A stretch of 64,000 nucleotides of DNA from Xenopus tropicalis (GCF_000004195.4 NC_030683.2:75239764-75303763); one strand, 5' to 3'. Shown: positions 13,284 through 26,437, counted from the first letter of the stretch. The notes: generated from the letters alone by a model not told the origin. Numbers and translations: made by a program.

Positions 13284-13339
13284 GGACTTATATATATATA
13301 CCTATAAACTAGATATATAGATATATATACTAGAAAAAC

Positions 13340-13600
13340 CAGCAGCAGTAAGCTGTATAAAAAAGATAAATACTGTACATATAATATACAAAGCTAAGAA
13401 TATCCTGTAAAATATATTGCTTATATGGTGGTTTATGATGTTATCACTTAGAATTGGTGCTTAGTGATGTAATTTGTTTCAGATGACCCACACAAAATTG
13501 TGCATTGGAAAAAAAATTAAGTACCCCATTGTTAAATATGAGGTTACTAAAAAATCACCTTGGACTCTTTTGGTGACTTTATATTTTATAATAGGGACTC
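13340..13600 (+). repeat. Dispersed repeat, copy A
   Basis: Shares with 17035-17285, in the same orientation, a series of phrases: ATATCCTGTAAAATATAT, TGGTGCTTAGTGATGTAATTT, a GTACCCC-TTGT-AAATATGAGG block and a TCACCT-GGA block. I recognise these phrases from Xenopus repeats, but the ends here are indistinct. Confidence 0.65.
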
Positions 13601-16460
13601 CTGATTAACTATAAAATCTACAATATAGCCATTTTCACAGTACACAAACTATACATTATATACCTATAATAGTGCCTTTAGACATCAAAATGCACTGTTT
13701 ATAATCAGTCATAGCGTATAGTAACACTAAGATGCACTAGCATAGATGGGTGCCACCTAAAGGAGCACGAGGCAAGGGCTGGGTACCACTGCAACAGATA
13801 TTTGTAATGAAAATGCTGGATCTATAGATGACTATATGGGATGGCAGACACTAATCAGAAGCCAGTGGACATTTTTAAGTAAGGACAAGGTGTATTAAAA
13901 GTATATTTAGGGAAAATAGAGTAATATTTAATAACTGAGCTGTCAAATGCCAAGTAGAAGTGTTTGGGGAACCTATTTTATGTTTATGTTTTCACATAGT
14001 GGGTGGGATTAAGTTGGGAACTGGTGTCTGACTTCCGGGGGGTTAAGACTTGTTTTTTTTCTGTGCGTGTTGGTCCCTAGATAAACACCAATTTAATCAA
14101 TATATGTTTAGCTGGTGGGTGTTACATGTCAAAGGACAGAAAACATAATGTAACTCCTACAAACCACCTGTCTGTTTTTGGTATGGCTTTGACATTTTGC
14201 ATTAGTTTTCCTAATGAGTATTCATGTTGGCTGTAATTCAATTAAGCCATGACCCTTATTTTAGTCTGTACCAAGGGGAATACTGGATGAGAGGCGTAAA
14301 AGTTGCAAGAGTTACAATACATTGAACAATGACTTGTGTTATTAAAGAAGCAGCCAAAAACAGTTGTACAAAAAATACATGCAGAACAAGACCACTAAGT
14401 TTGCTCATAACAGATATCCCAAGAAACCATGAAAATGTAAACATATAGCATAATATATACTAAGTAGCACAAGGAAACTGTAAAATTCTAGGGTATAAAA
14501 GTCAATTAACAAGTAGTTTTAAAAGGGTATTAAATGAAAGATTCAGGATACCACGCAAGCTCTTTACAAACAGGTGTCCTTAATTTACCCCCAACATAGT
14601 CTTTTCCAATTTACTGCCATGCATACCAATATTTTCAGTTAATGAACCTATTTAATTGTCCTTTCAACATGGGGTTAAAGTAGTGTATAAAAACAAGTCC
14701 TGCTTGTCTCCATTGAAACCAAGCAATTTATGTAAATGTAGTCTTTTTTATAAATGTCATGCTGACTTGGTCCTGGTTTGATTATTTATCTTAGGGAAAT
14801 TGTTGGAAGACTTGCTGGCTTGAAGTGATGAAGTTGACACAAGCTGTTTGCTTACAGAAGGCAGGAGGCATACAATGACATGCAAACCTGTACTTCTGTA
14901 GCAATATTTTATTGCATAAAATAACAATTTAATTATATGTGTGGCAAGATTGTCTGCAGGCCCATGTGTGTTCCCTGAAGAGCACTGGCACAACAGTTCA
15001 GCAATGTCAGTGTACCTTGGAAAGGCACGTTATAACAACATTAAAATTAGCATTAAGCATTCTTTAAGTAGGTAAAGCCTTTTAAATGATTTTTAATGCA
15101 TAGTAAAATGACATTGGCCTGACTCCTTTGCTAACAGTGCAATTAAATTTCAGAAGAGGAGAGCTGAGAATCATGGAAATTGTGCCTGATGGTGCCATAT
15201 TTTGATGCGGGCATGCTGCTATTTGGTATGATTACATGAGGTCACATGAAATGAATAAGATGACCTTAGTTTTTCCAATGCTGATTTCAGCCTTATGCTT
15301 CATATGCACAGCTTCAGCATTCAAAACTTAGGTACATGTCAGAAAACCAGACGCGTCTTCCAACAGTGCCATTTGCATCTAAGTGGGTTATTGCAGGGAC
15401 CTTACTCTTGTCTATTTGACAAATATATTTATTTGAATTTTTTATTATAACAACCCCTGTGTGTTCTATTAATGTATTGTTCTGCTGTACAGCCTGTGTA
15501 CATAAGTATTAATATATAAATAAAAATATACATACATACATTTAGGACAACTGCAGTGCCATGGTTAGATTAAAGGTGCCAGGAAAAGGTTTAAAATTAT
15601 TTGGAAAGTCATTTCTGAATATATTTTATTTTTATATGATGTGTGTTTCCAGATAGATAAGGGTCAAATATATTTTTGTCATGGATTCCCTGATGGTCAG
15701 TTTCTTTCTTGATCGCCGGTTAATCTTGCTAGATGTTCTACAACTGTGTGCTGTGTAATGAGTGCCAGCATTCTTAAAACTTTAGTGGCATCTCCACTTG
15801 GCAACTGTGGCCCACTTTATATGTGATTAAACTTATTGTGAATCAGAGACAGACCCCTGACACTGTCCTTCCGATAAAAGTAGATGGCATCCAACCTCCC
15901 TATGCTTCCATAATCATCACTATTTATTTTTATTATCCACATCTAGAAGTGACCTTTACATTTTATGGAAGGGAAGTTCTTCTACAAATGGGTGGGTAAT
16001 ATAGTATCTATGGATCCAATTTACAGTACATTATGTGGCCCCTGAAACATCTTATTTTAAAGACATAATATAACTATCCATAGTATAGTGACCCCTTCTA
16101 AATCTTCAGGTATGGTGTGTGTGAATGTGTACATTTATGCGCATATGTGTGTAACTATCATTGTTTTTACTATCTGCAGTGTCAGAGGTTACCCTGGCAA
16201 CCTCACAGACATCCCATTCTCTGGGGAAACATCTATTTCAGCCTCCAAATTATATGTCAATGTTTTCCAAATGAAACATGAGATTTTTAGAGGCAAAAAG
16301 GTAGAAATGTTGAGTATATATAAAAGAGAAAAATGATAGCTTTATCCATTATAAGGCTAACATTTGTTAGGAATTAAACATACAAACTTTATTTAAATAT
16401 AAGATATCTACGCCTATGGGGGGAAAAATAATTATTTTAAGAGTTATTTGGGTTTATGTA
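13601..16460. other. No gene recognised
   Basis: Unique-looking AT-rich DNA. A partial CTCF-like match (13 of 16 consensus positions, minus strand) lies at 13748-13763 (GGGTGCCACCTAAAGG). The frames at 14256-14444, 14757-14993 and 16088-16336 lack recognisable domains. Confidence 0.45.
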
Positions 16461-16462
16461 AT

Positions 16463-16595
16463 AAAATATGGAAAAAGTAGGAAGGTTATCCTGACTTAAT
16501 CTGATGGCACAAGCCTGCTGAACACAGAGAGACCATTTCCAGCCCAGAATCAAGTTATTTAGATTTGGGCTTTAGCTGTGCATTTTAGAGAGTTA
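16463..16595 (+). repeat. Dispersed repeat, inverted partner of 18046-18215
   Basis: Shared phrases with the reverse complement of 18046-18215 are, in order, ATGGAAAAA, GGTTATCC, TGGCACAA, CCTGCTGAACACAGA, CATTTCCAGCCCAGAATCAA and TTGGGCTTTAGCTGTGCATT. The copy here is shorter by internal deletions. The arms are 1.45 kb apart. Confidence 0.75.
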
Positions 16596-17034
16596 GGTAT
16601 TATTAATTAAATTACAGAAAGCAATCAGATATTTTCTATTTTTCCAGTTTATGACCATTATTTACTAACATAAATATGCATTAGTGCAGTTCAGAAACAA
16701 ATAGCAACCAATTAGCAATTAGCAATTCATGTAATAGGGGATTGGTTGTTAAGAGTTACAGATCTGAAGGAGAAATCCTAAATATAATACTGACCAGTCC
16801 AGTAATAGGGACTAAGCTGGCAACAGACTGTAATGTCTGAGTTACTGAAGCAATCTATGAAAACACGTACCTTATTGATCTTTAACATATTAACAAGTTG
16901 TTTTTGCCGCGGGATAATCAGAAGTTTACAGTATTGCTGCAGTTGTACAGGGCAAATACATATATTCCTTGCCAAAAATAAACAATGGCAAAGATTTCGA
17001 AATTAGTTTAAATGCAAAAAAAAAAGAACAGCTG

Positions 17035-17285
17035 AAACTGTATTTATAAAACACAAAAAAATCATGAATATCCTATAAATTATATTTTTAAAAATGGTGT
17101 TTAGTGATGTCATCAGTTATAATCAATGCTTAGTGATGTAATTTCTGTCACATGACTTACTGGAACGTGTGTTTTATAATAAATAATGTACCCCCTGTTG
17201 TAAAATATGAGGATATTATAATTCACCTCAGAGTTCCATGACCTGTATAAAAGAACTCAGTATTTGGCCTCAGCCTTTGGAGGGC
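17035..17285 (+). repeat. Dispersed repeat, copy B
   Basis: Same family and orientation as 13340-13600. Diagnostic words are TGCTTAGTGATGTAATTTCT, GTACCCCCTGTTGTAAAATA and TATAAAAGAACTCAG. No coding capacity. Confidence 0.65.
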
Positions 17286-17309
17286 CATTAACTAACCATT
17301 GGGTTTTTT

Positions 17310-17670
17310 TTTTTCGATTCAGATTTTTAGTGATAAAATTTGCATCCGACAATTTGCTAGCTAAAACTTTCCGAGATCATGTAGAAGTCAATTGCTGATG
17401 TCCCTTACCTTCTCTGGATGATCCTTCTATTGCTTCGAAACTTTAGAGGTTTCTGATTTTTGATGCTGTTTTTTGTGCAACAGTTCAAAAAAGTCATAGT
17501 TTTCAGGCGTCAAGACAAAAAATTCTGAATTTTCATGACATTTCTGCAACTTTTCCGGTTCAGACTTTTTAGTAAATGTAAGACATTCGTGGAAACGAGT
17601 TTATTAAAATTTTAAAGTAAAAATAGAGGAATGTTAGAGTTTTAGTACATCTACCCTCACATATGGTAAT
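17310..17670 (+). repeat. Diverged MITE-like repeat
   Basis: Shares with 37380-37770 the phrase GAGATCATGTAGAAGTCAAT, then CCTTCT-T-GCTT-GAAACTTTAG, TTTTTTAGTAAATGTAA-ACATTCG and GAGTTTA-T. Both copies read in the same orientation. Ends are blurred. The second copy ends CCCCTAA, consistent with a Harbinger-type end. Confidence 0.6.
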
Positions 17671-17833
17671 AGAACTCGTCAGTGATTTATATATATTTTA
17701 TCACAGGGGGTATGTTATATATACAGTAGAAGAAACAGCACTGACATGTCTTTAATAATCCTCTTGTTCTGTTCACATACAGAGACCTTAGTCAGGACCC
17801 ATAGTTTCCTGATAAAGGTCTTACTCCGATGTG

Positions 17834-17992
17834 TGATAAAAGGCACTAAGGAGCCTTTGCCCAGGAGCAGTAACCCATAGCAACATATGTTTGTTTTTTC
17901 ATGGGTAACCAGTAAATGCTTCCTGCTGATTGGTTGCTATAGGATACTGTAATGCTGCAAATAACGTTTTAATATATGGCACCTTTTATTAG
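17834..17992. mobile_element. Small MITE carrying X-box and CCAAT motifs
   Basis: Ends are inverted forms of TGATAAAAGGCACT (left) and GGCACCTTTTATTAG (right). Inside are GTAACCCATAGCAAC (17870-17884) and, on the opposite arm, CTGATTGGTTGCTAT (17926-17940). The same layout recurs near 57061-57220, and parts recur near 56820-56940, 59780-59860 and 63815-63905. Confidence 0.65.
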
Positions 17993-18045
17993 TATTTATA
18001 TACAGTAAGTTGAATGGCATACTGTAGCCCTGGAACAGAAACTAA

Positions 18046-18215
18046 TGTAAAATGCACAGCTAAAGCCCAAAACTGCATAACTTGCACCATAACAAAGAAG
18101 CACCAAGTTGATTCTGGGCTGGAAATGCTCTGTCTGTGTTCAGCAGGAACATTGTGCCATGTCAGCTTAAGTCATTGTACCTAAGGATAACCTTTCAGTT
18201 TTTTCCATTGATTCC
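18046..18215 (-). repeat. Dispersed repeat, inverted partner of 16463-16595
   Basis: The fuller copy of the pair. In reverse complement it reads ATGGAAAAAACTGAAAGG through CAGCCCAGAATCAA to TTTGGGCTTTAGCTGTGCAT. It could be two insertions of one family or a local inverted duplication; the shared ends favour a repeat family. Confidence 0.75.
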
Positions 18216-21200
18216 TCTTTTTCATCTGCAACTTAAAGTGACAGGTTACTGACAGAGCATTTTGCCAGTGCTTCTCTGAATGGTAAACTGCTGTGTATGA
18301 CAGAATAATACCTTATTACTGAGAATGGGAAGGTGTGCACTACACACAGAAAATCATTGTTTGGCAAATGAATATAGTGAGGGTGATTGCAGGAATTGCT
18401 GCTAAATGGCAGCTAATAATTTCAGTGAATAGGGATAATGCAAGTACAGCATCAGAGCTAGCTTAACAGAAAAAAAGGGGAAAAAGAAACAAGTAGGCTC
18501 TTAGCATGAGGAACTGCAGATGCCTTTTTTAACCAAATCAATGTGTTATATGTTGTTATTCTCCAATTAAAACGAATGATTCCACTGGGAGATTTTTTGA
18601 AGGAATGTAGACATAAATCGGCTTCCCTATTTTTCTTGTTTGAAAGTACGGGTCTTAATTTCTTAATCTCATTTTATGTCAGTATAGTAGTACTATTTCA
18701 CTACTTCAGCAGCGAAGAATGAAACATCAATCAAAAACAGTATTTCCTGTTACGGCAAATCTGTAAAATTAATTTTACCATTTTACCACTAAGAGGGGGA
18801 GGGGTGTGTGGACCATCCATAGTTTATACAAAACTGCACCCTAATGCAAGTTCCAAAAAAAAATTGTTCAAGCAGTACCATCTGCAACCAAAAGTAATGT
18901 AGCTTAACGTCACTTATTGGTCACTCATTTAACAGTATCAGAACTTTGGGTGGGGGTGGTGATGCCACTTGCCTTTATGGACCCAGATGCTTTTATCTCC
19001 CCACATAAGGAAATATTAGGAGGCCCCATCAAAATGGTCTAAATTGGGAGTTTTGGTTATTTCATTAAACAGAAGAACTTGCTGAATTAATTCTAGGCCA
19101 GAAACCATGTGACTTGTTGGCGCTGCTGATTTGCCATTGCAGTTGTCAGATTGTTCTGCAGTGCAGACCTTGAAAGTCACAATCATTTACATCACACCAG
19201 GATATTTTATAGGAGGAAAGGATAAGGTGTGTTTATTGGTGTGGGGCCCCTTTACTAAAGGGCTTGTATACCAACATGAGATGCAAGCACTATGCATTAA
19301 TGGGCGCAATACACTGGTACTGGTTCCGAACAGCTGTGCTCTGCGCTCATGTGCCAGTGTCCTTCTGTGCACAACAAGCCCTTTGAATTAATATTTGTAT
19401 GGGGACTGATGGTTACACTGTTCACACCTATATATGCTGGCTGCTAATCCTTATCTATTTATTTCTTTTAGTGATATGTTTGTGTTGTCTGTTTTGTGTG
19501 TATTGGTATTGGTTGCACCTTTCTAACATGGAAGTCTATGGATTCATTAAATAAAGTATTAAATGATAAGATGCATGAGTGTGCTACCGGCTACATACAC
19601 ACAAAACATTTAAGGTATTTCTCTTTTCATTTTATTTCCTCTTTCATGAAAGAATCTTTGGAAGAAATTCAACACCTCCCACTCTCTAGGTTTTTTTAAA
19701 GCACCAATTAATAAATTGTTACGCTAGAATGATTTTTTTTAACAAATATAATTAAAATTGCTATTGGGATCCAATTACCATAACTACAGAAACACTGGCC
19801 TGTATGACCCTATCTACTGTCGGCAAAAGAATAAATAAATTAATTTACTTTAATCGTAGGTGACCCTTCCTATTTTTTGTGTATTCCTTCCCTGCTGCAT
19901 CAATATCATTAGTACCTAAGGCTGGGGCTTCAAACACACAGAAATATTAATTGAAGTAAAACAGCATCACAGCTGCTTTTTGCTAATACTTACCTGAACA
20001 ATGACTTCATTACATCAAATTCATATGATACTACTACATGTGCATGCTTTGAGGAAAATACAAAACAAAGAAATTCCATAAAATAAATAAAATTAAAAAA
20101 AGCACATTTAAAGACACTGCACCACATTCATAGTTACTTAGTTACTGCCTGCATTCCAGGGACACAGTGCCCCCTGCTGGGTTTTCTTTATAATGCACTG
20201 GAAACAATGGAAACAATGGCTAGTGTGTGTCTACTAAAGAAAACCTTACTGATCTTTAGTATGGGAAATACTATTTTTATGCACTTACATTACTGAAGTC
20301 TTAGAACTAACTTGTGCCCCACTCCAAGCTCCCAGAAATCCACACACTACAGCCAGCAAATAAAAGGTGATTAAAACAGAGTTTGGCTTGGTAAGAGAGT
20401 TCCTTATTCCTACATCAGGGCTCAGATGTGAACATATTCTTCATATTTTTGAGTATATTCTAATATTAGGCAGAAAAAGGAATTTAGTCATTTTTCTTTT
20501 TCTTTAGGAAGTATTTATGACTATACATGATCTGTATTTGAATACAAATCATATTAAAAACAGAAGTGAAGAGAACAAAACAAATCACGTAAGAATATTG
20601 CTTTGGCCTCATATACATGAGCACTTTGACAGCATTCCTCCTCCGCTTAACCTCTGTGACTTGTGACCAGTATTCCTGACTCCTGAGACAGAGTGTCCCT
20701 TTTTTTCAATGCTGTGCCCCTCCATTTATTACATTTATTAAATCATTCTGTCATCTGTGACTGATGGCCAACCAATTCTGATACCACCTATTCATCCACT
20801 TTTAAAATCTTATGCATCCTTTATATTGCACTAGGAAGTTAGAAGAGAGGTTAATGTGAGTCATTTGTTAAACTGCATTTTATTGTGAACTATAGAGAAT
20901 TTCTAAAAGTCTGGCCTGTATATGTGTATGTGAGTAGTCTATTTATCCTGCCCAGCTACAGCTTCCCATAAAACCTATAATCCAAATTCCGATTTTACAT
21001 TTAAAATTCACACTCTGCACTTACTGGCATTCGATTTCAGATGTATCACCCTTGCATTTCATTTTTAAAAAGAAATTAATTTGTTTAACAGCCCCCCCCC
21101 CCCCAATGCAGCAGCCATGCCATGTGCGCCAGCGATAGGGTAATGAGCTACGGGGCTGACACGTGAGACTGCATCTGATTAGAATACTGAGATTAAAAGG

Positions 21201-22198
21201 CTAAACTAGGGCAATTCAATATGGCTCAGTTGTGTCAGATCCCACTGTTGCCATTTAGTGGGAAACGAGAGATGGATGAGGCTGTCTGAGTTGCTAAATC
21301 TCTCGCTGTGGCCAGTGTTCACCATGAGAGTCACTGGCAACATAAAGCACATTAACATCAGTCAGCTATATGGAGTTATGGAGCTATATCTCGAATGCCA
21401 ATCTGCAATTTTTTTATTAGAATAGATAAAGATAGACTGGTATATATTATATTATATTTAAGTTATGTATAAGGCTTCTATAATAGATACTTACAATGGA
21501 TAATGGATATATATAGCCATCCCTGTAGACTGCAATATCCTATACAATTCCCAGTATATGTTGCATCTGCTTAATGTTGCAAAAGAAAAAAAACAAAACA
21601 GCTAAAGCCTTCCGGTTCCTATTTGGAGTAAAGTTAATGGGGCCGGAGGCTACAAGTTCTTTTGTCTAGAAAGATTAGGGACCGCACGGAAGGTACAAAG
21701 ATACAGCCTACTTAAAACTGGAAAATGACTGCACCTCTATCCCTGAAAAGCAGCTGTTGGTGTTTCTTATCTCACAAAGGTGAAGTTGGCTGGAGATTAT
21801 AGAGATGGTTTGCGAGAAAAGCTACACCCAAGTATTAAACTTCCCAGTGTGGGAAAAAAACACAAAAATTGTGGCAGTTGTGGCAATAACCCCAAGGAGG
21901 CAACACCTGGTGAGTGCATGATGGTTTTAGTTAAGTACACTATTAAACCTGAGCCACATAACAAATGGCATCCTCAGTAGCTGGGAGGCTATAAAGGAGC
22001 ATGGTAATGACCAGTTTTGGATTAAAAAAAAATTATTATACCCTGCTGGCCAGACGTGGAGTCGTTTATACATGAAACTCCCAGTCATGTGTTAGTCAGC
22101 CCTCAGTTTATCTGTATAGATACTGCCTGAAAGTGCCCAGGTAAATATAGGCAATTATCTCTAAAAAATGCGTGCTAAGGGGTTGTTTTAGAGATATT
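18216..22198. other. No gene; contains CTCF-like site and a C-run
   Basis: Mostly unique-looking. A 13-base C run is at 21092-21104. The block 21105-21400 lacks repeats and simple sequence and may be a conserved non-coding element. The frames at 19131-19391 and 21780-21980 have no recognised domain. At 19256-19385 short inverted words (AAGGGCTTGT and its inverse) hint at a small foldback. Confidence 0.4.
20165..20180 (-). promoter_or_regulatory. CTCF-like motif 1
   Basis: The reverse complement CCAGCAGGGGGCACTG matches the CTCF core CCASYAGRKGGCRSYR at all 16 positions. Occupancy is unknown. Confidence 0.5.
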
Positions 22199-22703
22199 GG
22201 GGGTCATTTTAAAAGTTCATGAAGCGCATATTTTATTTCGCAAATGGTTGTTTGTGCATGTTTTTCCCTAAATGCTTACATTTTGCACTGCAGTGCCTGT
22301 CTTTCCTTTTTTCGCAAATCCTGGTGAAATGCAAAAATTTGCAAATGAGATTGCAATTTACATGAGCATACCCTCTCTTTGTGTTTATGTGCAAATATAG
22401 CGCAGATTTTCTCTTTGCAAATATAAATTTACAATTTGTGAAATCAGTTCAAGCAAATATTTTTTACACCATTAAGTTGTGGTGTAATTCGGATGCAGAG
22501 TGTGCATACATATTCACTTGCGAATAAGCGATTCAATTTGCGAATAAGCTTTAGGGACATTTGTACTGCGAATAAAAATTTTGCAGTTATGTCTGCACAT
22601 TAAATGCAGCAGTCTCGTCTTGCTTTTTAAATGTAAACACAAGCAGGGTAAATATGTTCACTGTGCAAATAATTTTGTGCTGCATGAATTTTAAAATTAC
22701 CCC
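22199..22703. mobile_element. MITE with GGGGTNATTTTAAAA ends
   Basis: The left end GGGGGTCATTTTAAAAGTTCATG pairs with the inverse of the right end, TTTTAAAATTACCCC, over about 23 bp with a few mismatches. The interior is rich in CGCAAAT and GCGAATAA words, is non-coding, and is typical of Xenopus MITEs whose ends read like 'GGGG-ATTTAC'. No clear target duplication was found. Confidence 0.7.
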
Positions 22704-23372
22704 TATGAAACTGCACTGGTCCTTCTAGGCGATTCCCAATAAAATAAATGGAGAGCTAATTTTGAGTACTTATCAAAAAGCTACAAAATGGTACAAAATG
22801 ACAAAACACTCAAAATCACCCTATTTGCCCCTTAAACTCCTTGCAAATATCAGCGAGAAGATCCAGTGGCTACCAGCCTTGTCATCCCTTGGACTTCCCC
22901 TTCCTCCACAGACGACAATTTGTCTCACTTTAAGAGATTTAGCTTGGCATGTAATGGCTTAGGGAGTCTCCCAGTCTGACTTAAACCTTTAGAAAACTGA
23001 CTGTAAATGGTCTCAGCCCTTTTATTCTATTTATATGTCTTTTAAGCAAGATCTGGCAGCACATTGACTCCCTGTGAAGAGGGGTTCTTCCTTTATATCT
23101 TGCTCTGTTTTTCACATCAGAGGGAGAAGGTTCTGTTTCTTTGTTCTCTGCAAATGCTACATTTTGCTTTACTCTGTCTTCTAAAGGCTGAAACCCAGTG
23201 GCATATATACACTCTAGTAGAATGAAGGAAAACACTTGAATTTACAAACCCTGGTACTGAAGTTTAAACTTCTCTAAATCCAGAACATTTCTATAAAAAC
23301 TGTAAAGGGGCTTTGGTAGTAATGATCAAAGAGTAAGAATACAGGACTCAGCTTGGATATATTCTAGGGTGT

Positions 23373-23391
23373 TACTGCCACCTTGTGGATA
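23373..23391 (-). promoter_or_regulatory. CTCF-like motif 2
   Basis: In reverse complement, TATCCACAAGGTGGCAGTA matches 16 of 19 positions of YGRCCASYAGRKGGCRSYR, including the full AGGTGGCAG core. Confidence 0.5.
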
Positions 23392-24573
23392 TCTGATAAA
23401 ACAAATGATTTTTGTTCAGAGGGCTATCAGCAATTATTCCTATGTTTAGTCTGGGTTAGCCAATGATCCAATACATGTACAGATGTGGGTAATGGTCCAA
23501 ACTGGTTCCCAATTCTGACCACAGGCCTGATGTGCCATCTTATCAGAGCTCAGTCTCATGTAGTCAGACGATCATTTGTGGCTGCAAGGGCTCTGACCAG
23601 AAGTGTTTCTGTCCAGATTAGTGGCTAAAATAAGCTTTATGTAAGCCACCTATGTAATAAATCTGCATATGAACAAATGTCATATAAGTCTATGGGGGCC
23701 CTTTGTTACAAATGGCTGCTAAATGTAGGCAGATCTACTTCAGCAATAATTGGTAGCAAAATTCTGATATTAACACTGTAGAAATATGTTTATTTTACGC
23801 AAATTTAAGAATAAAGCCAGCTTCTAGACTTGCCCAGATTTGTTCCCTTCAGATTCCACATTTTAATAAATTTCATCCACTTCCATTAAAGTGTAACATA
23901 TTCTTGTAAATATCAGTGCAACACAGTTTTATAGATACATTAATGGGGAAACTATGTTATTTTAAATATTGTGTCTCGTTTTATATAAAACTTTGTTTTT
24001 TATGTGTAACATTAAATTTGCATGTTTATAAATATGTATATAATGTATGTATGTATGCCTTACCTAAACCTCACTGATGTGGTCCTCTCCCGCCAGGTCT
24101 GCATAGGCATGGGGGGGGGGGGGGAGGTGATCAGATTGGCCAGGTCAGGCAAAGGTACACTCCTTTGAAAAGCTTGCCAAATGGGCACATCTACATGTAT
24201 GATCAGCTTTACTGTCACCATCTTTTTCTATTGTCTCACCTGCCCTTTTATCCTACTACAGCTGCAGATTCTCACTCTCTTGCAGCTGTGGGCCTCCCTA
24301 TATTCTGCACCAGAGATAGCGCTGAATTTATCAGGTTAAATGGTCAGAGCAGACTTCAAACAAAAAAATCTTACAAAACAGCCCAGAAAGGAAGTTCAAA
24401 AATTAGCCAGTGTCTTCCTCTCTGAGTTAATACAAACAGTCCTATCAAAATTCTCACCTCTGTCCCCTCTTGTATTTTGATTTTATTTATCGGGATCTGT
24501 ATTTCAGGTATTTTAGTTGTTTAAGGTTTTGTTAACACTGTGATTTGTACTATTTTTTATGTTTTATTTCATG

Positions 24574-24589
24574 TCACTAGAGGGCGCTC
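24574..24589 (+). promoter_or_regulatory. CTCF-like motif 3
   Basis: TCACTAGAGGGCGCTC matches 14 of 16 positions of CCASYAGRKGGCRSYR, with an intact CACTAGAGGGCGCT core. It points the opposite way to the other three. Confidence 0.5.
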
Positions 24590-25149
24590 CCATAGCTACT
24601 TGCACTAATACTTCATATAATTAAATGTACTGTACAGGTCACTTGTTAACTGGTATTAAATTTAAAGCTCTGATTTGCTAAAACAGTTACATGTGCATTT
24701 GCAAATAGTACCCTACCAGCATATTATTACTGAGACATCTTCATCAGAGTCAGATAACACCTTAACACAAAATAAATTGCCTTTCTGATTAATCCCATCT
24801 AATGATTCAATATTTTGCTTGCAAATACATCTGTATATAATTTGTATGGTTAGAAATCCCAATGGTGCCAAAGAGCAACATCTCCTAAATGAAAATGTGT
24901 TTGGGAATTGAAGGAAACTAGCGTTATTAATACAGTTAAATACAGTGACATTATTTGGTTAATTAATGTAGCAGCAGCATCAGCAGCAGCAATTTCCTTC
25001 CCCAGATCATGAAATTGATTTCCCTAGAGATTCACCGTATCCTATTCATTTAAATTATAAGATACCGAGATGCCCATGATCTGTAGCTGTTTGTGAGGTG
25101 AATTCTGATGACAGGTTTGTTAGAGAGCTCTGCTAGGTATAAGGTCCAC

Positions 25150-25168
25150 TGGTGCCATCTGGTGTTCA
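25150..25168 (-). promoter_or_regulatory. CTCF-like motif 4
   Basis: In reverse complement, TGAACACCAGATGGCACCA matches 18 of 19 positions of YGRCCASYAGRKGGCRSYR. Confidence 0.5.
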
Positions 25169-25285
25169 GAAATATTATTACTCAGAGGAACAAACCATTA
25201 GCAAGACTGTAAGTTTTGTAAGACCTCATTGTGCAGGCTGGGAGTGATGGATTGAATTGTGGATAGTGATGGAGAGTAAATAAGT

Positions 25286-25351
25286 GTTCAGAGAAGAATA
25301 TAAAAGAAATATAAAAAAAGAAGAAAGGAAAGAAGAAGGAAGAAAGGAGCT
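25286..25351 (+). repeat. Polypurine tract
   Basis: About 65 bases that are almost entirely A/G (AGAAGAAAGGAAAGAAGAAG and neighbours) with few pyrimidine interruptions. Such tracts can form triplex DNA. It lies about 120 bp past CTCF-like motif 4. Confidence 0.7.
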
Positions 25352-26437
25352 GGAGTGTCACAGGCACCTCAATAGTCTGATCTTTAATCCCTGCACCTAA
25401 TACTAACTATTTTTCCTGCACTGCTTTTGTCTGATAAGGTGAGCCTGGCCCTGCTGCTGTCCTGGATCTGTTCGTCTCTCTCTATATAGTGGAGATTAGG
25501 TATTTTAGCTGTCCATTAAGCAATACACAAGACTGGTCTGCTCATGCAGAGAGCACATACTTTCCCATATCTGGCTGTTTTCTGCACCTTTTTTATTGGG
25601 TGTGATGTGCAGAACACAGCGTTTGTGGGTCCAGTCTGCTTTTATTGCCTTGCTTGTATGTGTGTATGAGGCACAAGTTAGAGGGGAACACATCTATGTC
25701 CCTCTCCTTATCTGCTCCCCATGAATAGAGCCCTGTCAAACACAGACAGCACAGACTGTATTCACCAGGGCAGCTGCAGAGCATAGAGACCTGTAGCAAT
25801 TTTTAAAACCATAAGGCCAATGTGCAAAAATAATGGCAGACTGAGCCTATTTTATGCACATTACACACTGCCTTCTTGCTTGCAAATGACACTGAAGGGC
25901 AAGAAAATGAATTGCAGGTTGCCTAATTCTGCAAAGGTATAAATAATAAAGAGGCAGTGATCAGATAATCATACATCCACTGCTGCTCTCACTATTGTCA
26001 AGAGTACCCCAGGAGAGGTAACCAGTATGGTAGTGTCCTCGCTATCATAACTATAGTCCCACTAGCACAGATTAAAAACATGCACAGTCACCACGCCTGT
26101 ACCCACACTGTATCCAGTAGGGGTAGGTCTGGGTGCAGCAGCACCCCCAGCCCCCCTAGTAGTTATGCCAATTGTCTAACTCTTTGTAACACTGCAGCTT
26201 CCAGCACATACACTTTTGTAATGTAAGTTTGTATATACTGTATTCATATATACCAGTAACAGTTGTATTTGAAAGTTATAGCTCCTTTTTAGAGACAAGG
26301 ATCCTCTCCCAATGCACATAAGATATTGAAGGAATCAATGAAGGGCACCTCAGGGCCAGCTTCAAATGATAGTAAATGACAATGGAATACAATAGGCATG
26401 CCCAGAGTCTGCTTAGGCTGATGTGCTGGGGTTATGT

